Assembly (NCBI GenBank): GCA_000442125.1
Contig: KE546970.1
Location: forward strand, 1,666,667-1,730,666
Reading direction: 5' to 3'
From: Opeltia flavorubescens
Lineage: Eukaryota; Ascomycota; Lecanoromycetes; Teloschistales; Teloschistaceae
Length of the DNA: 64,000 nucleotides
Shown here: positions 8,563 through 17,514 of the stretch, piece after piece
How positions within the stretch are numbered: the stretch's first letter is position 1
Layout: each line of letters starts with the position of its first letter
Notes under the pieces: generated by a model
Databases searched by the model: none
Seen by the model: the letters and a program-made list of their open reading frames with translations, nothing else
What the model was told of the DNA's origin: nothing
Made by a program: the position numbers and the translations under genes

Positions 8563-9586
8563 ACGGTCCACGCTCTACTTCTTGTAGAGGTCGTGACCTT
8601 AGGATCTGGAGTTTGGAGTTTCAGATTTCGGTGGTGGTAGAAGGAGAGACCAGCATACTTTGAATTGGGAGATCTTGTTCTTGATGCTTAGGGCGGGGGG
8701 AAGAGTTTCCACAAGTCATAGATAGATAAGAGATTGCATGCATTTCCTCAATTCAATGACCTTCCTTGGCTATGTATGTGACTTAATATTTGATTTAATA
8801 TGTGACATACAGGCGATCAGAACATATACCCTGCAGGATTTCATCCCGGCCCTCACTCCGTTTCCTATTCGTAGTATGTCAAAGAACACTTTATCAGATA
8901 ATTCCGCAGAAGACCTACCCCAGCTAAATACGATACCTTAATCATTCCTACTTTTCCGGGGCGGAATATGATCATGATGAATATCGCTAACGCCGCTGCT
9001 GGCGGGATAAATGAATTACCAATTCCTGATCTGTCTGCTGAAAGATTATTAGGGGCATCTCGGAGACTGATCTTTATATCCAGAATGCGCATGTCTTGGG
9101 TTGGACATTTTTCTCTTGGCGCCTCCCTATCTTTGGATCAAAGATGAGGTTGAGGATTGATTCGTTATCGGAATCTTGGGCTCAGCAAGTTCAGCCAGAG
9201 GTTTACCCAACAGGGCGGAGTAGATGATCAATGAGCATGCGACTGAATGCTGGAGATGTTTACCATCCCTACCCCTTTATTGCGCTTACAAGAAGAAAGC
9301 TTGCTACACGACTGGCTGCTGCATTGCTCCATGATATCCATGTCTTCTCAAGGAAGTGAGTCTTATGCACCGAAAGCCGATTAAAATACCATGACTCTAT
9401 TCACCGTTCCCGAACCTGATGATGAGCAATGATCAATGACATTTGCTGGATTCCACGAGTATATATACCCCAATTCCTTTCTCTTTTCCAAAACCTCTGT
9501 ACTACCTCACCGTCAACTCCCCTTACCACCAGCTGTCCAAATCCAAAACCCATCAAAGAAATTCAAACCGTCCAACCAGCTCAAAC
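8563..9586. other. Longest spacer in the array, with one orphan small ORF
   Basis: About 1.0 kb separates genes 15 and 16. It holds the 3' flank of gene 15 (GCATACTTTGAA and TTGCATGC words, also found after gene 16), a 59-codon open frame at 8968-9147 without Cys pairs, and the gene 16 promoter (TATATA near 9461). A lost array unit would explain the length, but no module remnant is visible. Confidence 0.5.
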
Positions 9587-9697
9587 ATGGCAATATACCA
9601 CCACAGAACCTGGTCCTGGCAATGCAAACATTGCCAATCTATCAACGCGCCGCCTGAAACCGAGTGCTATAAATGCGGCAGCGAAAGAGAAGATTAG
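9587..9697 (+). CDS. Array gene 16: minimal RanBP2-type zinc finger protein
   Basis: The product is 36 residues with W11, C13, C16, N20, C27 and C30, spaced exactly as W-x-C-x2-C-x3-N-x6-C-x2-C, the canonical RanBP2-type finger. It lacks the second Cys of the CC pair (Lys14) and the whole distal H, C, C part. Those are precisely the ligands predicted to form a second zinc site in its relatives. Longer frames opening upstream run through the TATA box. Because it ends right after the finger it may be a truncated copy, but the four-Cys site is intact. Confidence 0.75.
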   Translation: MAIYHHRTWSWQCKHCQSINAPPETECYKCGSERED

Positions 9698-10382
9698 AGA
9701 GGCTTTAGGGATGCTTTTTGGAAAGTCTATGATCATGTGGAATATGGCCTCTAGATTTTGGTGTGCCGGAGAAGAGGCAAGCATACTTTGAATGGCAGGT
9801 TTGGTCCCTGTGGAGTTTTGTAGATAGGAAAAATTGCATGCGATTTCCCAAGCCACTTGGTTGCAATCATTCCGACCTTGGTGGTGATGGTTATGCAATA
9901 AGAAAATCCCATCCATGGAAAGCTGGGCTAGAAAGTTGCACCAACTCGCATGTAAATGCGCTCGAATAGGAGCGTAAAGCCCCTAGGTGAAAATGGGAAC
10001 GATCTGCTCTCCGAGCAAAAGATTACAGTGTTATGTGCAATGAGAGCAAGTCATATTTCGAAATCGTGACACCAACTTCCACCATGAAGAGATACGGAAT
10101 GACTCTCCCTCATTGATCTTGTGAACCCTCAATATATGACTCTTCCTAAGGATCCCCTCAAGGCATCAGACCATACACGTCATCTCCCACACCACCTAGG
10201 TATAAAAAGCCTTCCCTCCAGCTCCTCTTTCTCCTCTTGTTCTCTGCAACACATACGAAACTTTCCCTCACAAGATCTTTCCACGGAACATTAACCCCAC
10301 GAATTCATATTTAAGAACCACTCTCCTCCTATCAGCCAGTACCATAGACTTCCGACCTCTATAAGAATCGAAAACCCTCATC
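9698..10382. other. Spacer and promoter of array gene 17
   Basis: GCATACTTTGAATGG and TTGCATGC words near 9783 and 9834 repeat the gene 15 flank. ACGTCAT at 10177-10183 and TATAAAAA at 10201 form the next promoter. The ATG is about 180 bp away, longer than in the left part of the array. Confidence 0.55.
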
Positions 10383-10556
10383 ATGCGCACAAACCCTACA
10401 TTACTTGGGTACTGGAGGTGCTGCAAATGCTGCCACATATATAATGTCTCTGAAGAATCAGACAATAATGGGATCGGATGCGACGAATGTAAACATTCTC
10501 TATGCGTCAAATGTCATAAGTCGGCCTCCAGGAATGATGAAGATGATGCATGGTGA
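10383..10556 (+). CDS. Array gene 17: small Cys/His-module protein with acidic tail
   Basis: The product is 57 residues: W11, C13, C14, C16, C17, N21, C33, C36, H38, C41 and C44, then a Ser/Asp/Glu-rich tail. The loop between N21 and C33 is expanded and acidic, a feature shared with genes 18-23 that separates this right-hand subfamily from genes 9-16. Confidence 0.75.
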   Translation: MRTNPTLLGYWRCCKCCHIYNVSEESDNNGIGCDECKHSLCVKCHKSASRNDEDDAW

Positions 10557-10868
10557 AAGGGCGCGAATACGAAGGAAAGTTGTGGCAAAAATCTGGTTGA
10601 CTTTTCTTTCGGAATGATGAGCTTGCGATCGTCCTCAATTTTGAGAAGATATTTTTTGGCGTAGAGTCGTATTTCATGCGTATATCCAATCTTCTCTAGC
10701 TTGCTTGATTAGACATACATAGCTTTTGGTAATCTCATCATCAGGGGTTTAAGATCTTCACCAAGTATGCTCGTGTGCAAAATGAGAAGCTCAAGTCAAG
10801 TAAATACAGATCATCAGTCATAGAAAACTCCGTATACCCGTCATTCGCTCGCTCAAAACCGAAGTCAT

Positions 10869-10935
10869 GACTTCTTCTTCATACCAACAGCTGGAGTCAT
10901 CTACACACATCAACTCCCAAGGCTCGAGTATAAGA
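10869..10935 (+). promoter_or_regulatory. Conserved promoter block of the right-hand subfamily (gene 18)
   Basis: A CTTCTTCATACCA-like stretch, GGAGTCATCTACACACATCA and a CGAGTATAA box form a block of about 65 bp. It is repeated before gene 19 (about 11600-11672), gene 20 (about 12320-12403) and gene 21 (about 13072-13137), and in shorter form before gene 22 (about 13700-13732). It combines GTCAT and CGTCA half-sites with a strong TATA. Confidence 0.7.
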
Positions 10936-11110
10936 TGCTGTACTTCTACGCTCTCCTTCTACTTCTCTATCGCGCATATATCGAAATCACCGAACCAAAT
11001 CGTCCCAATACATAGGGAACCTACTTATTGAATTATACGTCAATCGTCACCTTTACCATCAACTAAAACCACTAACTGCCGACCCATCTAGAAAACGGAA
11101 GATTCCCACC

Positions 11111-11263
11111 ATGTCCACAAGTTCTACCGAAGATTCTAGCATATGCGAGGTTTGGAAATGCTGTAAATGCGGCTGTGCCCACAACAGGCCTTTGGATCCA
11201 TTCGTGGTTGAGTTGAAATGCGATAAATGCCCGCATAAAGTATGTCATAAGTGCGAGATTTGA
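11111..11263 (+). CDS. Array gene 18: small Cys/His-module protein
   Basis: The product is 50 residues: W15, C17, C18, C20, C22, N25, C37, C40, H42, C45 and C48. The Ser/Thr/Glu-rich head resembles genes 20 and 22. The TATA box at about 10929 is 182 bp from the ATG. Opposite-strand frames covering the gene show no motif. Confidence 0.76.
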   Translation: MSTSSTEDSSICEVWKCCKCGCAHNRPLDPFVVELKCDKCPHKVCHKCEI

Positions 11264-11599
11264 TCCGGGTTGCGTGAGAGAGGAAAAAGATGTGCGGTGG
11301 AGGTGGAAGAACGGGAAGGGGCATGTGGCGAATTTCTGATTGAGTTTTTAAGGATGATGATCGTGTGATCAGGCTGCCCTATGTCTTCGTTTGCGGATAT
11401 TGGCACATTATGCGAATAACAGAACTTGCGTCGGCTAGGGCAACAGACAGAAAAAGATATCTTTACGAATGATAAGACTTGCAGAGATGTAAAGAGTTGC
11501 GATCGAGTGCAAGATATAAAAATTATGTCAAAGGGACTCAACCGACTTGTCAAAAACATGCGACATACCCGTCTCTGCATCCCTCGAAACCGAAAGGGT

Positions 11600-11672
11600 G
11601 ACTCTTCTTCTTTCATACCAATAAGCGGAGTCATCCATATGCGTCATTTCCGCCTTAACCCGAGTATAAAAA
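11600..11672 (+). promoter_or_regulatory. Promoter of array gene 19
   Basis: GTCAT at 11630-11634, CGTCAT at 11642-11647 and TATAAAAA from 11665 repeat the gene 18 block. Confidence 0.65.
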
Positions 11673-11852
11673 GCTCTCCTTCTTATCTTCTCTCTTTCTC
11701 AATTTCCTCTTCCTCATATCTTCAAAGATATTATTTCTTCCGAAGAAAAACAATCTCACTGAATAAAGCACACGTCAGCTGTCATCTATCACTTTCACAA
11801 TCAACCACAATCACTTACCAGTCACCCCTCTCAGAATCCAAAAAACTTGATC

Positions 11853-12053
11853 ATGCCAATGAACTCTCTCGGAGGCGGTAGGATTGAAGGATACTACAAA
11901 TGCTGCCGGTGTGGCTGCGTAAACGACGACTCAGTGGACTTCATTAATGATGATCCATGTGATGAAAGGGGTTGCGATCGATGTGGACATGGTGTATGCT
12001 GGGAGTGTTGCAAGTGTTCGAAAGATGGGAGCGCCCTGTCTGTGTGTCAGTAA
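11853..12053 (+). CDS. Array gene 19: small Cys-rich module protein
   Basis: The product is 66 residues from the ATG at 11853 (an in-frame TTG lies two codons upstream). Tyr15 replaces the module Trp. C17, C18, C20, C22, N24, C36, C41, C44, H46, C49, C52, C53 and C55 follow. With eleven Cys it is among the most Cys-rich members. An Asp-rich loop (residues 25-39) separates the two halves. Confidence 0.74.
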   Translation: MPMNSLGGGRIEGYYKCCRCGCVNDDSVDFINDDPCDERGCDRCGHGVCWECCKCSKDGSALSVCQ

Positions 12054-12319
12054 GGGAAGATATAAAGTGGATGGGCAAGCGAAATGGTGGCAGACTTTTC
12101 GAGATTGATGATTTGGTGATTGAGATTTTTGTTTGCGATTTTTTTTCAAATACTTGCGGATAATTGTATCACATGCGATATAAGAACCATTTTTTCAGCT
12201 AGCATAATCGAGAATGCGAAACTTTTAACTATTTCATCATCGGAATTTTTAAACGAGATTACAGATCGCAAAATCACGAATCGAGGTCAAAGAAACACAA
12301 CATACCTGTCATAGTTGTG

Positions 12320-12403
12320 GCTTCTCCTTCTTCATACCACCCGCAGAAGTCATCTATACACGTCAAATTTACACGTCATCGCCCCCATCCCTTGGGTATA
12401 AAA
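12320..12403 (+). promoter_or_regulatory. Promoter of array gene 20
   Basis: GTCAT at 12349, CGTCA at 12361 and CGTCAT at 12374 precede TATAAAA at 12397. Three half-sites are present, the most of any array promoter. Confidence 0.65.
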
Positions 12404-12600
12404 CGTCCTCCCTCCCTCCATTCTCTCTCTTTCTCGATCTCTTCTTCCTGATCACTACAACTATATCAGCTCATCCAAGGAACAACAATCTCACTGAACA
12501 AAGAATAAGTCAGCAACGTCAACCACTCCCATACGACACGCAAACGCCACAAACGCCACAAACTACTCACACAGCTCGAAAACGAATATTCATCATACCC

Positions 12601-12762
12601 ATGAGCTCTACAGGGAACCTTAACCTTTCCCTATATGACGACTGGAGATGCTGCAGATGCAGCTTCCCAAACGACGATATTTCAAATCAAATAGATCTGG
12701 GCTTGACGCCGGATTGCGATCGATGTAGGCACGTTATATGCGTGAATTGTCCTAAGTGGTGA
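12601..12762 (+). CDS. Array gene 20: small Cys/His-module protein
   Basis: The product is 53 residues: W15, C17, C18, C20, N24, C39, C42, H44, C47 and C50. The N-to-C loop is 14 residues, the longest single-module loop in the array, and is acidic. The leader from the TATA box is about 204 bp. Confidence 0.76.
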   Translation: MSSTGNLNLSLYDDWRCCRCSFPNDDISNQIDLGLTPDCDRCRHVICVNCPKW

Positions 12763-13346
12763 ACACGATTTAACACGGGTTAAGGGGATTCTGCAGGGGA
12801 AAACGGGAAAGCAGCGGTTGGAATGGTACAGGATTCTTGATCTACATTTCGGGAATAATGAGTTTGCGATTGGGTTCCTTTTGGTTTTCATTTGCGAATA
12901 ATTGGGTATCATGCGGAAATTGAAATCAATTTGAGGTAGCTTGATCAGACTCGGAAAGCCTGCAGCATTTTGTTCATATGTTATATGATCAGTAAAGAGC
13001 ATTTGTGGAATGCAAGATGACACACTAAGGTCAAAGAAAGATATCTCACCCCTCAGAACCAAATCCATGCCATCCCCTTCATACCAACCGCAGGAGTCAT
13101 CTACAATCCTCGTTCCTCCCACCACTCAAGTATAAAATGCCTTTCCTCCCCTCTTTCATCTTCTCCCCTCAACACCTAACAAACCCTCTCCCGCTAACCA
13201 TCATCGCCAACCTACCCCAAAGCATTTACCGCCCCACCCCCTCCCCCCCAGCCCATCGAAAGCATCACACATAATCCATTTCCTTCCACCAACCATCCAG
13301 TAACTAATATCCCGCCCACCCACACCAAACCAGAAAGAATCCCACT

Positions 13347-13484
13347 ATATCCGCAAAACCTACCAATTACGAAGACTGGGAATGGTGCGAATGTGGCTTC
13401 ATGAATAATAATACCGTAGATCTAGATGCATGGTTCAAGTGCCAAAAATGTCCACACTCTGTATGTCTCCATTGTGGGTATTGA
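13347..13484 (+). pseudogene. Array gene 21: decaying copy, start codon ATA
   Basis: The frame, without internal stops, aligns with gene 22, but the codon at the start position is ATA in a context where gene 22 has ATG. The first Cys of the CC pair is Trp (TGG for TGC), leaving C14, C16, N20, C32, C35, H37, C40 and C43 (numbered from the ATA). No other upstream in-frame ATG is seen; the only internal ATG lies in the middle of the finger. Its promoter is intact (GTCAT 13096-13100, TATAAAA 13131). A recent loss of function is the simplest reading; initiation at ATA is possible but poor. Confidence 0.7.
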
Positions 13485-13526
13485 GGGTAGTTTGATGGGA
13501 GAGGATGGGTATGTATTGAATGATGA

Positions 13527-13576
13527 TACGACGACGACGACGACGACGATGATGATGATGATGATGATGATGATGA
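13527..13576 (+). repeat. Trinucleotide microsatellite (ACG)n(ATG)n
   Basis: An imperfect triplet array of about six ACG/GAC units runs into about nine ATG/GAT units, 43 bp after the stop of decayed gene 21. It yields only low-complexity poly-Asp/Met/Ile frames and is not coding. Confidence 0.9.
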
Positions 13577-13935
13577 ATCTATTCTGTGCGTCATGTTTTG
13601 ATAGCATGTAGATATACGCGGAGATTCAGTCATTTGTTTTTCTAGATTATAGGAATTGAAATATGGCTCCCGCTTTTGAGTCACATTCTATATGGTAGTT
13701 TACGTCATCTATCACACCACTCGAGTATAAAATGTCTTTGTGTTACCTTCTCTTCTTCTTTCTTTCTCCTCAATACCTATTCAAAACCTCTTTCAAAGCC
13801 GACCATCGCCAACATCCTCCAAAGGACTACCCTCCACTCAAATAGAACATAACACAAAAATTTCAGTTCCTTCCGCACAACATCCAGTAACCAATACACC
13901 GCTCACCCATCAATCTCAAATTTGAAAATTTCACC

Positions 13936-14061
13936 ATGTCCACATACGAGAACTGGAGATGCTGCCAATGCGGTCACTTCAACAACCAGTTTGAGGATGT
14001 TAATGCATGGGCGAGATGCCATGGATGTCCACATAAATTTTGCGTCCATTGTAAACTTTGA
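13936..14061 (+). CDS. Array gene 22: small Cys/His-module protein
   Basis: The product is 41 residues: W7, C9, C10, C12, N16, C28, C31, H33, C36 and C39, ending two residues later. It is the intact sister of gene 21, with the same CPH and C-x-H-C words. ACGTCATC at 13702 and TATAAAA at 13726 form the promoter. Confidence 0.78.
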   Translation: MSTYENWRCCQCGHFNNQFEDVNAWARCHGCPHKFCVHCKL

Positions 14062-14474
14062 AAGCGCTTTTGACATTCTTAGTTGTGCATGCACGGAGGA
14101 GGGTATGGGTTTGGATGATTTTTTGGTATCGGTGGTAATGGACCTTTCTAAGGGTATTTTGATTTTGTTGGTTTGCGGAGATTTGTTCATTATGGGGATT
14201 CTTTAGTCATGTCCTTCTGAATTATTGAAATTTCAATGCATGACTCTCAGAGAGGCCCCTAGGTACAATCCATAAGTCATTCAAGTCATGATCTTGCAGC
14301 TCACGCATATTAATCCTTCCTCCTCCTTATCCTCCATTCTTCTATCTCTTTCTCCGTAATCTTCATACCTCTCCTAAAGACCTAATCCCCCCACTGCAGT
14401 AAAACACCTCACACAATTTACTTCCTTCTACACATCATCCAGTAACCACCCCACCACCGCTTATCCATCTGAGT

Positions 14475-14597
14475 ATGTCAACAAACGATGACTGGAAATG
14501 CTGCCAATGCGGCCGCATCAATAGTAAGTTGGATATACTTGCATGGGCCGATTGCCGTGAATGTCCACATTCTTTGTGCGTCCATTGTAATTTTTGA
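14475..14597 (+). CDS. Array gene 23: small Cys/His-module protein
   Basis: The product is 40 residues: W7, C9, C10, C12, N16, C27, C30, H32, C35 and C38. It is closely alike to gene 22 in the distal half. Two GTCAT words (near 14274 and 14285) lie upstream; the TATA element is weak (CATATTAA near 14305). Confidence 0.78.
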   Translation: MSTNDDWKCCQCGRINSKLDILAWADCRECPHSLCVHCNF

Positions 14598-14762
14598 GAG
14601 TGTTTTTGAGCTTGGTTGTGCATTCAGGGAGGATGATGATGGATTTGTTTTGAGGGTCATGGTTTTCGGGTTTGCGGAGACTTATCCATTATGGGGAATC
14701 TTAGTCATATGCTTGCTTCCAGATCATTGAGATTAATTCACAACTACTCCCTTCAGTGTCGT

Positions 14763-14810
14763 AGTCATACGTGAACATCGACGTCAGCTCTCTGCGACTC
14801 ACATATATAA
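14763..14810 (+). promoter_or_regulatory. Promoter of array gene 24
   Basis: GTCATACGTG begins at 14763, GACGTCA (a full CRE palindrome core) lies at 14780-14786, and TATATAA at about 14804. Confidence 0.65.
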
Positions 14811-14983
14811 ATCTCCCCTTCTCTTCGTCCACCTCTTCCTCTTTTTCTTTCTCTCCTCAAGACCCCACAAATCTCTTCCGGAACCCGCCGTCAACCAAAC
14901 ACTGATAACAAACCCATCTAGCCCGTCCTATTCACCATCCTCAACATCTTACTCTTCAAATCCGATTCCAGAAATTTAAAAAG

Positions 14984-15151
14984 ATGCCCAACGACAGTGT
15001 CACGAATATCTGGACATGCTGCCAATGCAGGGGCGTTCACAAGTCCGGAGAAACCCCATGCTATTTTTGTTCGCATCCACCGTGTTCGAAATGTAAAAAG
15101 GGTTGTTTGGAGCGACCGGAGAAGGAGGAGAAGGTGTTCGATTTCATGTAG
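14984..15151 (+). CDS. Array gene 24: last small Cys/His-module protein
   Basis: The product is 55 residues: W10, C12, C13, C15, H19 (in place of Asn), C26, C29, H31, C34, C37 and C41, then a Lys/Glu-rich charged tail. It closes the array; beyond it the strand switches and unrelated genes begin. Confidence 0.76.
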   Translation: MPNDSVTNIWTCCQCRGVHKSGETPCYFCSHPPCSKCKKGCLERPEKEEKVFDFM

Positions 15152-15661
15152 CGGTGGAGGGGAGCGGGCATTAGGGAGGGAGGTGAAAAGAGAGGGGGTG
15201 GGGGCAAAGACTCATGGACTTACTTCAAAGGAAGACGAATTATGTGTATGACATGCGCTTTTTGACTTGCGAATGCTCTAGGCCTGCATGCGATTATTTC
15301 GGTGCTTTGGATCTTCTAGCTAGCATTTTTGGACCTTGAAAACTTTGAGGGGTGTACTCTAGATTTCGAGAATGAGAAACCTTATTTTGGACTAAATATT
15401 TCGTGGAAAAAATCTCCCGACTGATGAGACCATAATACTGTGTCCTCCAGCCCATTCAACCTAGTCAAAATCCTAGAATGTAATTTTTTTTCTTTAGATT
15501 TGACACTTGCTTTTACCCCTAGGTCCACGCTCCCGAGCCACTAGTTGTCCCCTCCAAATATCCTCCTTAGATTATCTCTGATCAATCATCCAAGAATCTA
15601 GCTAGACTTTCTCCAATTCGCTGGTCCAAAAACTATGGCCGTTGCAGTGGGATACCGATAT
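15152..15661. other. Right boundary of the array
   Basis: About 500 bp contain GCATGCGATT-like and CCTAGG words resembling array flanks but no module, then the 3' side of the minus-strand CCCH gene. This is the array edge. Confidence 0.5.
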
Positions 15662-17171
15662 TTATTCGTACTCATGATCAATCCTCGGATCCACCCGATG
15701 CAACTTCTTAAAATAGCAAGTATGCGCCCTCGGACAATGCGCTCCTCCGTTAGGACACTGATGCCCCAGCACACACAGCCGAAACCGACACCTAGAGCCC
15801 GTGCCACAAACCGTCTGCCTCGCTTTCAGTGCAAAAGCGATCAACTCTTCCCCCTCAAGAGCCGGCTCATGAGCATAAGGACAGCGTGGATTGAGGCAGT
15901 CCCCGCGAAGATGGAAATCGTTACATAGCTTGCCGTTCCGAATGCGCATCTCCAAGCCGGTCTCGCCTCTTTCGGTAACGGATCCTAGGGCTTCGTCTAC
16001 GCGATCATCGTCTTTGTTGAGGTATACGGGGCCGGGGTAGATGGGGCGACGTTGAACGAGGTCCTTGGGCGGTGGTGGTGGCGGCTTGTGATTTTGTATC
16101 ACGGGCGACAAGACTGGCTGTCTGAATGTGAATGCTGGTTTTGCCTGGTTCGCATACGATGGTCTGTCGTTTGGTAGTTCCTCGGTCCTGAAAATCGAAT
16201 CGAATTGGACTATTTCGAACGGCAGGTTCTGAAACTCGCGACCTGCATAGATTGGTCGTAGCAGTGATATGCGGGATGCAGTGGTCATGTTTGTCTTGTA
16301 TGGATCTAGGGTAGGAACATAGCCGTTGTCATGAGCCACACCAAGCATTATGTGCTTGCATTGAATGTTGGAAACAAATAAGCCGAGTTGCTCTACATAT
16401 ATTGATTAGTACAGTATTCAAAACTTTAAATGAAGCTGGCTGTGTACGAACCTTTGATCTTATGATCAGCTCGTTCCTTCCCTTGCCCTGCATCAACAAA
16501 ATCAAACAGAGGCTGACTCTGCGTGAAGCCGGCAACAAATTGGCGTAGGGCCTTCTCCTCCTCGTTGAACCCGATATAGGCGTATTTCTTTAGGAGACCT
16601 TCTAGGTTGACGTAAACACGGACTATTATTTTCCAGTGCACAGCGCCGTCATATTTCTGAACGTGAGCTTTGATGTTATTGAGTAATCTGTTAGCAGCCT
16701 CTCCTCCACCAATGGCTCCCTGTCTAATAAGACTCTCATCGAACTGGCATGCTTTCATCAACACTGTCTACCAGTGCTGCATGTCAATGTAACCTACCAA
16801 GTATCCGTCTCCATCTATGAGACATAGCATGAAACCATTAATGGCCTGTCGAATTCAATCAGTCCGTCAGATCATATACATGAAATTCAAACTCTCGTGA
16901 AGCTGACCGCACTCTCATGGCTTTCTTTCAGCCTCATCTCCGCAAGCTGAGCTTTCTCTTGCCATATACGTCTACTGTTCAACTGATCGAGATGATCGCT
17001 CTTTGCCACATTAAGCTCACTTTCAAGCTTGTTATATGCTTCGACTAGATCCTTAGAGGTGTGAGTAACATATGGTTCGAGATTGAAGCCGATTCTTACT
17101 TTAATGAATCCATACCGATCCTCATCAGCCTGCTTGAAACCTTCAAGCCGTTCGAGCAGAGATGTTGCCAT
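15662..17171 (-). CDS. CCCH zinc-finger protein with fungal DUF7923-like domain
   Basis: Four exons are inferred. The start at 17171 (MATSLLERLEGF) opens a coiled-coil-like first exon. Splicing then gives a hydrophobic strand with IDGDGY, followed by KACQFDESLIRQG and RVYVNLEGL, typical of the domain found in fungal tandem CCCH proteins. The C-terminal exon carries Cys/His fingers: C-x8-C-x5-C-x3-H (CNDFHLRGDCLNPRCPYAH region) and further Cys and His clusters to the end. Such proteins are thought to bind nucleic acid. Introns are short; the donor at the IDGDGY exon is placed to keep frame (GTAG followed by GTTACA). Exon ends are predictions. Domain identification is from memory. Confidence 0.75.
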
Positions 17172-17514
17172 AATCAATGATCCAAAAAAAAAGATTAGTC
17201 GCAAAAGATTACTTGAGGAAATATTAAAGATTGGCCTGGTAACTATCAGGCTTGTGATTAGGCGGGACTACTATCAACCTAAACCATAGCGAAAGTTATC
17301 ATCTCATACATCCTTTGTTCATTCTAGACATGAAGCAACTTCCCGTAAGCTCAAAGCTGCATTCACAGCACAATTGAGGAAAAGGACAAAGTCAAGCAAA
17401 CAAGGCTAAAACCACAAAACCGCGCCTAGGTAGCAAACGCGCGCTTAAAGATGGCTTGTTCAACTTTCTGTCGACAACCATTTCCAGGCCGATCTTCTGC
17501 ATCCACAGCTAGCG

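Larger units (their letters stand above)
1..15151 (+). repeat. Tandem array of 24 small Cys/His-module genes
   Basis: Twenty-four short single-exon genes lie head to tail on the plus strand, with start-to-start spacing from 374 to 1138 bp (mean about 642 bp). The shared module has W-x-C-C-x-C, an N three residues later, C-x2-C about six or more residues on, then x-H and a final Cys pair. W to the C-x2-C pair fits the RanBP2-type zinc finger, a family that binds ubiquitin or single-stranded RNA. The surplus Cys, the His and the last two Cys could form a second zinc site (inference). No signal peptide or membrane segment is seen in any member. Spaces between genes hold the next promoter: a GTCAT/TGACG element, a TATA-like box and a CT-rich leader, with ATG 80-220 bp after the TATA. 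Flanks of neighbouring genes are also alike, so whole gene-plus-promoter units were duplicated. Confidence 0.9.

Noticed and set aside
13367-13684. Poly-Ser, poly-Ile and poly-Met frames near 13.5 kb
   Set aside because: They are products of the triplet microsatellite.
1-15151. Array proteins as classical secreted effectors
   Set aside because: No member has a hydrophobic N-terminal signal segment; starts are polar (MSDTW, MADYN, MSTYE).
1-15151. Array modules as RING fingers (eight ligands)
   Set aside because: Ligand spacing is far too tight for a RING (CC-x-C, C-x2-C-x-H-x2-C-x2-C in about 25-35 residues), and the Trp/Asn positions fit RanBP2 instead.
1-15151. Array as a transposon family or CRISPR-like repeat
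   Set aside because: No terminal repeats, target duplications, transposase or short regular spacers; every unit contains a coding frame and promoter.
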